A stretch of DNA of 64,000 nt. It comes from Mucilaginibacter ginsenosidivorans. Its GTDB lineage: Bacteria; Bacteroidota; Bacteroidia; Sphingobacteriales; Sphingobacteriaceae. The DNA is taken from the NCBI RefSeq assembly GCF_007971025.1, contig NZ_CP042436.1:806001-870000 (forward strand). Direction: 5' to 3'. The position numbers and the translations under genes are program-made. The notes below the pieces were generated by a model. The model saw only the letters and a list, made by a program, of their open reading frames with translations, was not told where the DNA came from and searched no databases. Positions within the stretch are counted from its first letter, which is position 1. Each line of letters begins with the position of its first letter. Of the stretch, positions 42,245 to 51,009 are shown piece by piece.

Positions 42245-43495
42245 TCAGATCCTTCGTTTCAGGGTAAGTATTACCCTGTCATATTTATGGTCGTGGAAGA
42301 CTTCGATGAGCAGGTTTCGACCGTCTTTTGATCTGAAAATATTATCTATTTCCTCCAGAGACATTTCCGCCACAGGTTTAAAATTTATCGCCGTAATTTC
42401 ATCGTCCTTAACTAATCCAACTTCATCAGCCGACGAGCCTGGTTCAACCCTGCTTACGATAATGTGTTTAAAATCTTCGCCTCCCGCGTAATATTCTATT
42501 CCGCTCATATCATGTTCAAAGGGGTTGTGAAATGCTGCATTAGGTTTCAGGTACATGGCATTGTCCGGGTAATCAAATATGACATTAAAACGCTTAAGCA
42601 AGCCAATTCCCAGGTTTCCGTCCCTTGATACGGACATATATTTTAACGTGGTGGAATCGTAGTCGTTCGGGAAAGAAGTGATAACCTTTTTTATTTTATA
42701 TTTTCCGACGTCGATTTCATCTATCCTGCTAAGAAAGCCAAAAATAGGACCGGCAAGCCCGACACCTAAATTTGCTGCGATGAATTTTTGAGGAAGGCCA
42801 TGTTTCTTGATCATGTTTTCGAGCGAGACAGGGTGCCCTGCTCCAAGGTCGATGATCAGTTTGCACTGCTGCATTAAGCCATTTGGTAAAAGGACAACTG
42901 CCTGCATATAGGGTTTACGCGCTTCTACAGTAATGGGTATTTTTTCACCCCTTCGGAACAGGCGGACATCTTTCGGTCTGTAAACAGTAAGCGTGCTGTC
43001 AACAAAATTCATTTTTACCGCCAGGTTGTTGAAAAACTCATACCCCAACAACCCGTGTATTGGGATACCTACAAAGCCCGATAAGTTAAAATGTTCGGTC
43101 CTTAGCATGGTGGCTGCTACATCATAGCTGGTCAAATCGGGTATATCTATCTTTAGAGGGGGAGTGACATAGGCCTCAAAGTCATCACCCTCACCCAAGC
43201 CGGCTATTCTTATCGTTCGCTTACTTTGCAGATTTATCGAGTCTACCATTTTCGGGTCGGTTATTACCATCATCCCAACCCCGGTGTCCAATATAAAATT
43301 AAATGGCCCCTTGTCATTTATCTTTAGCTTGATAACAACGAGGTTCCTGATAAGCCTGAAATGTAAGGTAGAGGACTTGACGCCGTTATTCAGATCGAAA
43401 TATTGCGCCTCTGCTGGCACACCAGTAAAGCATATCCATGTTATCAACGTTAAAGCAGGCAGGATAGAAGCCCTATGAAGTATTTTGAATAACAA
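42245..43495 (-). CDS. retropepsin-like aspartyl protease with PDZ domain
   Basis: A 416-residue protein with a signal peptide (ILPALTLITWICFTGVPAEA; TTG start). Two pepsin-like lobes: GPFNFILDTGVGMMVITDP has the first catalytic DTG, and QQCKLIIDLGAGHPVSLENM the second lobe's DLG. The C-terminal 85 residues are a PDZ domain (IIVSRVEPGSSADEVGLVKD, DEITAINFKPVAEMS). The family is common in Bacteroidota and acts in the periplasm on unknown substrates. DLG for DTG in lobe two is a known variation in this group. Confidence 0.85.
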   Translation of the reverse strand: MLFKILHRASILPALTLITWICFTGVPAEAQYFDLNNGVKSSTLHFRLIRNLVVIKLKINDKGPFNFILDTGVGMMVITDPKMVDSINLQSKRTIRIAGLGEGDDFEAYVTPPLKIDIPDLTSYDVAATMLRTEHFNLSGFVGIPIHGLLGYEFFNNLAVKMNFVDSTLTVYRPKDVRLFRRGEKIPITVEARKPYMQAVVLLPNGLMQQCKLIIDLGAGHPVSLENMIKKHGLPQKFIAANLGVGLAGPIFGFLSRIDEIDVGKYKIKKVITSFPNDYDSTTLKYMSVSRDGNLGIGLLKRFNVIFDYPDNAMYLKPNAAFHNPFEHDMSGIEYYAGGEDFKHIIVSRVEPGSSADEVGLVKDDEITAINFKPVAEMSLEEIDNIFRSKDGRNLLIEVFHDHKYDRVILTLKRRI

Positions 43496-43550
43496 TTTGC
43501 TTATAATTGGATAATATAAATTTATAACAAAAACTTTAGTTATAGAAATA

Positions 43551-44876
43551 ATGCGCCCAACGACAGCCAGAATAGTGTTAATAGCATGTTTTTCGTTACT
43601 TGTGTGTTCATGTGCTTATCGGGGAACCATCAGGAAACGAAAAATAGAAAAACTGTTTAAGCAGTCAGCGATAAGTAATGACCACTTTACCGGTTTTGCC
43701 TTGTATGACATGGATACCAAAAAGATGATCTATGAGTTGAATGATGATAAATATTTTACACCTGCATCCAACACAAAGCTTTTTACATTTTACACCTGCC
43801 TGCGAATACTTGGCGATTCTATCCCCGCATTCAGATATTCGGAGAGGGGAGACTCGCTAATCTTTTGGGGTACCGGCGATCCATCCTTCCTTCAAACGGG
43901 GCTCAGGGCTATAAACGGGTACAATTTTCTTAAAAACTCGAATAAGAAACTCTTCTTCTCGTCGGGCTTTTATAAAAACGATTTTTATGGCTCCGGGTGG
44001 GCATGGGACGACTATAACGATTATTACCAGGCAGAAATAACGGAGTTCCCAATAGAGGACAATGTTGCGGTTTTGTCATCGGATAAAACAGGCAGGCTAC
44101 AGATAAGTCCCGCCGGGCTAAGTATTTACCTTAAATGTGATAGCAACTATAAACCAGCATCTTTCAAGGTGCGGCGCGATTTTTTGAGCAACACATTCGT
44201 TTACCCGGCGATGCCGGTACCCGCTGACTTTCACCAGGAGATACCGTGGAAAACAAGTACCGATTTGACCATTTCGTTGCTGCAGGACACTTTGAAAAAG
44301 CCGGTATATGAAGTTCATGTTCCAATGCCGGAAAATGCAAAAACTATCTGCGATGCCAACGCGGATACGGTTTACAGGCACATGCTGCAGCCAAGCGACA
44401 ATTTTATTGCCGAGCAGTTATTGCTGGTGTGCTCGTCGGTGAAGTTCAATGCGCTGAATGCAGATTCCGTGATACGGTATTCGAAAGAACATTATCTTAA
44501 CGACCTGCCAGATGTACCGCAATGGGTTGATGGTTCCGGCTTATCGAGATTCAATTTATTTACACCAAGAAGTATTGTTGCCTTGCTTTGTAAAATATCT
44601 GACCAGATGAAGAACGATAGTTTGCTGCATAGCCTGATGCCGGCCGGAGGAGTGGCGGGTACAATAAGAAAAGCGTATCAAACCGATAACGGCGTTCCCT
44701 TTGTTTGGGCCAAAACAGGTTCGCTGTCAAACAACCATAACCAAAGCGGTTATTTGATAACGCGAAAAGGAAAGCGCCTTGCCTTTTCTTTCATGAACAA
44801 TAATTTTACACGGCCAAGCCGCGATATACGCGAAGAGATGGTTAGGGTAATGACCTATATCCACGAAAATTACTGA
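43551..44876 (+). CDS. D-alanyl-D-alanine carboxypeptidase (PBP4/DacB type, lipoprotein)
   Basis: A 441-residue S13-type penicillin-binding protein. IACFSLLVCSCAYRG is a lipoprotein signal. Active-site boxes: TPASNTKLFTFY (Ser-x-x-Lys), VDGSGLSRFN (Ser-x-Asn) and VWAKTGSLSN (Lys-Thr-Gly). It trims peptidoglycan side chains. Divergent from the aspartyl protease (gap 55 bp); its stop codon abuts the stop of the YihY gene. Length is at the usual value. Confidence 0.88.
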   Translation: MRPTTARIVLIACFSLLVCSCAYRGTIRKRKIEKLFKQSAISNDHFTGFALYDMDTKKMIYELNDDKYFTPASNTKLFTFYTCLRILGDSIPAFRYSERGDSLIFWGTGDPSFLQTGLRAINGYNFLKNSNKKLFFSSGFYKNDFYGSGWAWDDYNDYYQAEITEFPIEDNVAVLSSDKTGRLQISPAGLSIYLKCDSNYKPASFKVRRDFLSNTFVYPAMPVPADFHQEIPWKTSTDLTISLLQDTLKKPVYEVHVPMPENAKTICDANADTVYRHMLQPSDNFIAEQLLLVCSSVKFNALNADSVIRYSKEHYLNDLPDVPQWVDGSGLSRFNLFTPRSIVALLCKISDQMKNDSLLHSLMPAGGVAGTIRKAYQTDNGVPFVWAKTGSLSNNHNQSGYLITRKGKRLAFSFMNNNFTRPSRDIREEMVRVMTYIHENY

Positions 44877-45872
44877 TCAGGTTTTTTTGTTGCCCTGTGG
44901 TGCCGGTTTTTGAAGATTGCCCTGCAAGTCGGGGTTTTGTGGCGGCAATTCTTCGACCTCGAGCTCTACTTCGGTTTGCTCAATATGTACGGCGTATTCG
45001 GCAGGTTCAATACTGCTGCCTATGGCCTCAGCATATACCTGTGTAAATTCTGCGCCGATATACAATATGGCCGATGTGTAATAGATCCAAACCAGGATAA
45101 TAATAAGCGAGCCCGCAGCGCCGTATGCCGAACCTTGTGCGGTGTATTTCAAATACAAGCCGATAAGATATTGACCGAGCATAAACAGGAGCGCGGTAAA
45201 TATTGCCCCCGATCGTACATCGCGCCACTTAATTTTTGCATCGGGCAGGAATTTGAAAATGATACCAAATAATACGGCTATCACAACTAAGGTGATCGCG
45301 AGATTTATAAGATCGAAAAGTGTAACTGTAATGGCAGGAAGAAAATGGGTAAGCCGTTCACTTAAAGCATTAATGGCGATATTAATGATAAGGGATACAA
45401 GCAACAAGAACCCGAGGCTTATGATCAATGAAAAAGACAGGAAACGATTTTTTAGAAACTTGAGCCAGCCCTTTTTGGGTTTTGCTTTTACCCGCCAGAT
45501 GATATTCAAAGAGTCTTGTATTTCAACGAACATGCTACTGGCTCCAATCAGCAGGATAACAATCCCAGCAATAAGCGCAACTCCGGTCTTTCCGGAAAGA
45601 GCAAGATGCTTTACAATTTCCTGCAGCTGAAGAGCTGCGTCCTTACCCATAAAATGTTGTATCTGGGCGTAAACGGTATCGTTGAAATTATAATGGCCAA
45701 GTACGAGGCTGGTTATCGAAATAACCAGTATTATAAGCGGGGCAATTGAAAAAACCGTGTAATAAGCCAGCGAAGCACTTAGCTTAAGCCCGTTATCGTT
45801 AATGAAACCCATAAAAGTAGCAACGATCACTTTCCACAGGTGTTTAAAATAGACTTTACTTAATACTTTCAT
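44877..45872 (-). CDS. YihY/BrkB-family membrane protein
   Basis: A 331-residue integral membrane protein with about six segments. Family signatures: LKLSASLAYYTVFSIAPLII near the N-terminus, ALIAGIVILLIGASSMFVEI, SLNIIWRVKAKPKKGW, FKFLPDAKIKWRDVRSGAIF, and SLIIILVWIYYTSAILYIGA. Function in the cell is not settled (formerly miscalled ribonuclease BN). The last 45 residues are polar and Glu-rich, outside the membrane. Confidence 0.92.
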   Translation of the reverse strand: MKVLSKVYFKHLWKVIVATFMGFINDNGLKLSASLAYYTVFSIAPLIILVISITSLVLGHYNFNDTVYAQIQHFMGKDAALQLQEIVKHLALSGKTGVALIAGIVILLIGASSMFVEIQDSLNIIWRVKAKPKKGWLKFLKNRFLSFSLIISLGFLLLVSLIINIAINALSERLTHFLPAITVTLFDLINLAITLVVIAVLFGIIFKFLPDAKIKWRDVRSGAIFTALLFMLGQYLIGLYLKYTAQGSAYGAAGSLIIILVWIYYTSAILYIGAEFTQVYAEAIGSSIEPAEYAVHIEQTEVELEVEELPPQNPDLQGNLQKPAPQGNKKT

Positions 45873-46188
45873 ATCAAGCTAATAAAGTGTTTTTTATCGC
45901 TTTTGTTTCAAAACGCTCCAGACCACTAAATATAAATATTTGATTTAAAGTATGTTAAAAAACTGACATGCCTGGCTTAATGCTTTTGATCGATGGAATA
46001 TCAATATTTTCACCTAAAAATTTGGGAATTTGTTCAAAAAAAACCTAATTTTAGGCTTTAAGAGAAACAACTTCGGGGGTACAGACTTTTTGCAGAGAAT
46101 GGCTTTCGAAGATGATAAAACTAACTTTTAATTGTTAAATTTTTTTTTGGGGAAAGCCGTCCTGTGTAAACAGAACGGCTTTATTCTT
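45873..46188. other. intergenic stretch
   Basis: No gene. AT-rich with an 11-T run at 46138-46148 and a hairpin at 46153-46182. The left half presumably holds the promoter of the YihY gene. Confidence 0.4.
46153..46182. terminator. terminator after the efflux operon
   Basis: AAAGCCGT (46153-46160) pairs with ACGGCTTT (46175-46182), with CTG/CAG added inside. It lies 7 bp beyond the stop of the MFS gene. Confidence 0.65.
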
Positions 46189-47739
46189 TTAGTGTGCGTC
46201 CACCGGCATTTTGGCATTAGACTTTTTGAACGGCTGCAGATAAAGCAGCGGGATGGAAAAAAGCATAACCAGGCCGGATATTAAATAAGCATCATTGTAG
46301 GTAAGTAACAAGGTTTGCCGTACTACGGCGCCTTCTATAGCGCGGTAGGCCATTTGAGTGGCTTCAAGGGCGCCCTTCCCTTTAGCCATAAATCCTTGTT
46401 CCAACATATGCATCCGTTGCACAAACGCATTGTTATAAATGTTAACATTGCTCAGCAGGTTGCTTCTGTGCAAGCCCTGGCGTACGTGGATCAGGGTGGT
46501 TAATGCTGCAATACCAAACGAACCGCCAAGCTGTCTCATCATATTATTTAAGCCGGTACCCTGTCCTACTTCCGGCCCTTTCAGATCGGCTATTGCCAGG
46601 GTAGTCAGGGGTACAAACAGCAGGGCCATACCCACACCCCTTATCAGCAGCGGGATCAGCACCTGGACTTCGCCTGTGTCCAAAGTAGAATGACTCAGCA
46701 TAAATGTAAATACAAAGAACAGCGCCATACCTATTGTTGCCATAAATTGAGCAGGTACGCCTTTATTGAGCATTTTCCCAATAAAAGGCATCATCACAAT
46801 GGTACACAGACCGCCCGGGAACAAAAGCTCGCCGGTTTGCTGCGCTGTAAAGCCAAGCAGGTTCTGGCAAAATACAGGGAAGACGAACACCGAACCGTAA
46901 AGCCCAAAGCCCAATATAAAGGATGTAAACATACCCACAGCGAAACTCCGATGCCGCATGATGCTGAAATTCACAATCGGGTGATCGGTGCTTAATTCGC
47001 GCCAGATAAACAATAATGTCCCTAATACGGCAGCGATAGTTAATACCAGGATGTACGGTTTCGCAAACCAGTCTTCCGATTCTCCTTTTTCCAATATTGT
47101 TTGCAAGCTACCAACGGCTATTGCCAATAACGCTATGCCCCACCAATCTATCGGCTTTCCTTTGGCATCTCTCGGCGTTTCGCGTACAAAGGTGAGCGCA
47201 AAGAAAGCTGCTATGGCGCCTACAGGTATATTCACATAAAATATCCATTTCCAGGTAGTATGGTCGGTAATATACCCGCCAATTGTAGGGCCAACCGTTG
47301 GCCCCACGACAGCGCCCAGTCCGAACAAGGCAGTTGCAGTACCTATTTGCTCACGTGGCCAGGTCTCCAGCAAAATTGCCTGCCCGGTTGATATAAGACC
47401 TCCACCGGCAAATCCCTGGAGGATACGGAAAATTACCAGTTCGTTTAATGAGGTTGAATTACCACACAGGAACGAGGCTATCGTAAAAATTACGATGGAA
47501 GCTATAAAATAATTCTTCCTACCGAAATATGCCCCCAACCATCCCGACATCGGGAGTATGATCACGTTAGCTACCGCATAGCCGGTCACCACCCAGGCAA
47601 CGTCCTCCAGGGTCGCGCCCAGGTTCCCCTGGATCTTTGGCAGCGCAACGTTTACTATCGTTGTATCGATCAACTCAAGCAAAGCGGCTGTTATTACCGT
47701 TACGGTAATAATCCATTTTCTAAAACCCTTTTCAGCCAT
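46189..47739 (-). CDS. EmrB/QacA-type MFS multidrug exporter (DHA2)
   Basis: A 516-residue transporter with 14 expected membrane segments. Motif A is GWLGAYFGRKNYF, motif C is GLGAVVGPTVGPTIGGY, and the N-terminus has ALLELIDTTIVNVALPKIQG, all DHA2 hallmarks. It is the last gene of a TetR-TolC-EmrA-EmrB operon; the stop-to-start distance to the EmrA-type gene is 5 bp. Together they form a tripartite pump that carries drugs across both membranes. Confidence 0.94.
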   Translation of the reverse strand: MAEKGFRKWIITVTVITAALLELIDTTIVNVALPKIQGNLGATLEDVAWVVTGYAVANVIILPMSGWLGAYFGRKNYFIASIVIFTIASFLCGNSTSLNELVIFRILQGFAGGGLISTGQAILLETWPREQIGTATALFGLGAVVGPTVGPTIGGYITDHTTWKWIFYVNIPVGAIAAFFALTFVRETPRDAKGKPIDWWGIALLAIAVGSLQTILEKGESEDWFAKPYILVLTIAAVLGTLLFIWRELSTDHPIVNFSIMRHRSFAVGMFTSFILGFGLYGSVFVFPVFCQNLLGFTAQQTGELLFPGGLCTIVMMPFIGKMLNKGVPAQFMATIGMALFFVFTFMLSHSTLDTGEVQVLIPLLIRGVGMALLFVPLTTLAIADLKGPEVGQGTGLNNMMRQLGGSFGIAALTTLIHVRQGLHRSNLLSNVNIYNNAFVQRMHMLEQGFMAKGKGALEATQMAYRAIEGAVVRQTLLLTYNDAYLISGLVMLFSIPLLYLQPFKKSNAKMPVDAH

Positions 47740-47744
47740 TACAA

Positions 47745-48797
47745 TTAGTCTTTATAGATAACAGAAACATTTACGCTCATGCCCGGACGGAGCATTGCCA
47801 ATGTATCCTTGCTTGCATTAAGCTTTATTTTTACAGGCACGCGCTGAACCACTTTTACGTAGTTGCCGGTAGCATTATCGGGAGGCAGCAGCGAAAATTT
47901 GGCGCCTGTTGCACCCGAAAAATTATAAACCTTACCATGCAGCTTCATATCGGGATAAGCATCCACTTCGATATCCACGTTTTGGCCGTCCTTCATGTTG
48001 GTCAGCTGGGTTTCCTTAAAGTTGGCAGTGATGTATACGCTGTTGTCGTTTACAATGGAGAATAAAGTTTGACCCGGCTGTACCAGCTGGCCAACCTGTA
48101 TGTTCTTTTTTGATGCAATGCCGCTTGCAGGGGCAGTAATGGTTGCGTAGGATAGCTGCAGTTTTGCATAATCCACATCGGCCTGGCGCTGGGTTACCCC
48201 AACATTGGTTACCTTCAATTGGCTCTGTGTTGTGCCAACCTGTTCAAGGGCTGCTTTGTATTGATCCTGTGCAGCCCTGTATGTAGCTTCAGCTACATCG
48301 CGGTCCGATTTCACCTGGTCAAATTGTTGCTGGGTAACTGAGCCGTCTTTTACAAGATTGGCGTAACGCGCATAGTCCTTGTTGGCTTTTTCCAGTTTTG
48401 CAGCGGCTGATTCTACCTGCGCGCGGGCACTCGATGAGTTGGCTGCTGTCGAGCTGATCTGTGACTGGCCAACATTTACGCCTGCACTTGCACTTTGTTT
48501 TGCAGCCAATGCCTGCTCCAGTTTCACTTTGTAATCGCGGTCATCCAATTTTACCAGTACCTGGCCCTTTTCAACATGGCCATTCTCTTCAAAAAAGATG
48601 CTGTCTACATAGCCGCCTACGCGTGCCACCACGGGGCTGATGTCGCCGTCAACCTGGGCATCGTCAGTATCAATATGTTTACTATAATATATGTATTCTT
48701 TTATCCCGAATATGATACCGCCTATCAGTATTACTCCTAATATTATAGGCAATACCCTATTGGGTTTTTTTGCTGGGGTTTCTTGTTCTTGTGCCAT
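47745..48797 (-). CDS. EmrA/HlyD-type membrane fusion protein
   Basis: A 350-residue periplasmic adaptor: one N-terminal membrane segment (RVLPIILGVILIGGIIFGIK), a lipoyl-like piece (VDGDISPVVARVGGYVDSIF, VEKGQVLVKLDDRDYKV), a long coiled-coil hairpin with Ala/Gln repeats (about 85-200), then PASGIASKKNIQVGQLVQPG and beta-barrel parts. It links the MFS pump to the TolC channel. Confidence 0.94.
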   Translation of the reverse strand: MAQEQETPAKKPNRVLPIILGVILIGGIIFGIKEYIYYSKHIDTDDAQVDGDISPVVARVGGYVDSIFFEENGHVEKGQVLVKLDDRDYKVKLEQALAAKQSASAGVNVGQSQISSTAANSSSARAQVESAAAKLEKANKDYARYANLVKDGSVTQQQFDQVKSDRDVAEATYRAAQDQYKAALEQVGTTQSQLKVTNVGVTQRQADVDYAKLQLSYATITAPASGIASKKNIQVGQLVQPGQTLFSIVNDNSVYITANFKETQLTNMKDGQNVDIEVDAYPDMKLHGKVYNFSGATGAKFSLLPPDNATGNYVKVVQRVPVKIKLNASKDTLAMLRPGMSVNVSVIYKD

Positions 48798-48809
48798 TTT
48801 GTGTCGTTG

Positions 48810-50180
48810 TTATTTGCTAAGTTTTCCGGTTGATTTTAATAGAGTATAGTAAGCAAGCCCTGCATCGGCTTTAGCCAGTTCCAGGTTTATTTGAGCCTGG
48901 TATAGCAGCGTTTCGGCATCCACCCGGTCCGTTGCCGATGCTATATTGCTTTTATATTTAGATTCCAATATTTTGTCATTTTCACCCGCCTGGTCTATAG
49001 ACGTTTGCAGCAGTTTTATTTTATCGAGTGAACGGGTGTAATTTTGATAACTTCTGTTCACATCGTTGCGGATGTTATCGGCGGTAATGCCCTGGTTGAT
49101 CACAACTTCATCGCTCTGTATCTTCGCCTCCGCAATTTTATTCTTGTTGGTCCATAGAGAGGAGAAGTTCCACGAAAGTGTCAACCCTAAAGTCACCGGC
49201 GTTATGTAGCTGCCTGATTTTGGGATAGGATTGGCATTAATATCAACATAATAGCCGCTAAAGGAAGCTGCAAGCGTAGGAAGCTGGTTAGCTTTTATGC
49301 TTTTAATGTTTGTTTCGGCCACTTTCGACCTAAGTTGCAGTTGCCGTACTTCCTGGCGGTTTGCCATGGCTGAATCTACATAAGCGCTAAGCGCTCCCAC
49401 CTGGTGATCGGCTTCCTTGATCTGGTCAATATTGATTATTGTACTTTCGGGCAGGCCCAGCATAATGTTCAGGTCGTAATTGATCACCTTTCGGTTGCTT
49501 TCAAGATCGATCTGTGTCGACTGGATGTTTGCGCGCTGTAGCTGGAAACGCAATACATCGTTCTTGGTCACCAGCCCCTGGTCAAAAAAGCGCTGCGATT
49601 GGTGTATCTGCTGATCGATGGAGGTCAGGTTTTGCTGAACCACTTTAAGGCTTTGCAACACCTTGTAAAGATTGTAGTAGGAGTTGATCACATCGTAAGT
49701 GATCTCGTCCTTGTCCTTGTCAGCATCCAGACGAGCCACCTGCGTAAGCAATTCAGTAGATTGCTGGGCGTATTTGTACTTGCCTCCGGCGAAGATCGCC
49801 TCATTCAACGACACGGTGCCGAGATAAGCATTAGCATCCTTTGGCAGGTTGAAAGCGTTATCGGGCCCGAGTTGTAAATGATTGGCAGGTATTTCGGCGC
49901 GGCTGTAGCCAAAGCTTGCTTTGCCTGTCGGCAATACCTGGTCCTTTGCCTGGTTGTATTGCGAAATTGCCTCGTCGATCTTTGACTGCGACAGTTTAAG
50001 TACCTTGCTGTTCTGTATGCCAAGTTTTATAGCTTCGTCAAGCGTCAGGGTTTTATCCTGTGCAACGGCCGGCAGGGCCACCATCGCCGCTAATATGGCT
50101 GCAATTGCCAGGCGGATGGCGTAGTCGATCATTGTTTTGAATGATCGCGTGTTAAGGGGTTTATTTATGTGAGTTGTCAT
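48810..50180 (-). CDS. TolC-family outer membrane efflux channel
   Basis: A 456-residue protein. Start at 50180 overlaps the TetR gene by 20 bp; ATG at 50132 gives a neater signal peptide (MIDYAIRLAIAAILAAMVAL) and may be correct. Two OEP repeats: LTLDEAIKLGIQNSKVLKLS ... YAQQSTELLTQVARLDADKD and MANRQEVRQLQLRSKVAETN ... SATDRVDAETLLYQAQINLE. It forms the outer membrane duct of the pump. 12 bp before the EmrA-type gene. Confidence 0.92.
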   Translation of the reverse strand: MTTHINKPLNTRSFKTMIDYAIRLAIAAILAAMVALPAVAQDKTLTLDEAIKLGIQNSKVLKLSQSKIDEAISQYNQAKDQVLPTGKASFGYSRAEIPANHLQLGPDNAFNLPKDANAYLGTVSLNEAIFAGGKYKYAQQSTELLTQVARLDADKDKDEITYDVINSYYNLYKVLQSLKVVQQNLTSIDQQIHQSQRFFDQGLVTKNDVLRFQLQRANIQSTQIDLESNRKVINYDLNIMLGLPESTIINIDQIKEADHQVGALSAYVDSAMANRQEVRQLQLRSKVAETNIKSIKANQLPTLAASFSGYYVDINANPIPKSGSYITPVTLGLTLSWNFSSLWTNKNKIAEAKIQSDEVVINQGITADNIRNDVNRSYQNYTRSLDKIKLLQTSIDQAGENDKILESKYKSNIASATDRVDAETLLYQAQINLELAKADAGLAYYTLLKSTGKLSK

Positions 50181-50811
50181 GTTCGTTCAACAAGTAGGAT
50201 TTTAACAGTGTCTTTAAATAAGCTTCAATACGCGGCCTTAATCTTTCCTCTATCACCTTTTCCTTTTGTATATCGTACCCAAGCACTTTGGACGTAAGGG
50301 CAGGTGAATTGACGATAAAATTTTTGGTGCCGTAGATGGTTGCAATAACCATGTCTATATCAATTTCTTTTTTGAACTCCCCGGTCGCAATGCCTTCATT
50401 TAATATTTTGCGCACTTCGCCTACGTTCTTCATCAATATCTCGGTGATCTGGTCGGATAGCTCGCCTTTGCGTTGCCTGGCCAATTCCTGGTAAAGTAGT
50501 TTTTGAAAGCAATTATTGGTAACCACGCGCTGTGTATACAGCTCGATATATCTTTCGATCTTATTCCAGGCGCTGATACTATCGTCGCTGCCGATATTTT
50601 TGAGCAGGTCCTGGAATGAAATGATCTTACGGTTGAACACCGCCAGGAATAAACCTTCTTTCGAGCCGAAATAGTAATTCAGCATCGCCATGTTTACGCC
50701 TGCCTCGCCCGATATGGTACGGGTAGACGCGCCATCAAATCCAAGCTCTGAAAATACCCTTTCAGCTACGTCGAGGATATGATCCTTCTTATCTATCTTG
50801 TCTTTATCCAT
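50161..50811 (-). CDS. TetR-family regulator of the efflux operon
   Basis: A 216-residue protein. ATG at 50811 is preferred over a TTG at 50838. The DNA-binding part is KKDHILDVAERVFSELGFDG, STRTISGEAGVNMAMLNYYF, GSKEGLFLAVF, and the rest is the ligand-binding helical domain. It heads the operon with TolC, EmrA and EmrB-type genes and probably represses it. An 18-bp palindrome lies 21 bp upstream of its start. Confidence 0.93.
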   Translation of the reverse strand: MDKDKIDKKDHILDVAERVFSELGFDGASTRTISGEAGVNMAMLNYYFGSKEGLFLAVFNRKIISFQDLLKNIGSDDSISAWNKIERYIELYTQRVVTNNCFQKLLYQELARQRKGELSDQITEILMKNVGEVRKILNEGIATGEFKKEIDIDMVIATIYGTKNFIVNSPALTSKVLGYDIQKEKVIEERLRPRIEAYLKTLLKSYLLNEHDNSHK

Positions 50812-50831
50812 TGCTTTAATGGCGACAAAAT

Positions 50832-50919
50832 TAATCAATCGATTGATTATGTCAATAATACTTTTGTTATATTAATGTAATCATTTGATTATCACCAGCC
50901 GCAATTCAATCAAATGATT
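50832..50919. promoter_or_regulatory. TetR operator region (three related sites)
   Basis: A perfect 18-bp palindrome, TAATCAATCGATTGATTA (50832-50849). Further on, AATCATTTGATT (50879-50890) and its exact reverse complement AATCAAATGATT (50908-50919). All share the AATCA/TGATT half-site. They lie between the divergent TetR operon and the PIG-L gene. Confidence 0.65.
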
Positions 50920-51009
50920 GGTTTTCAGTATAATTACCGATGTAACAGTTTTGTTTTAGATTTGAAGTACTAAATTCATCTGCCTATCTTTCGGCCTATT
51001 TTACTGACT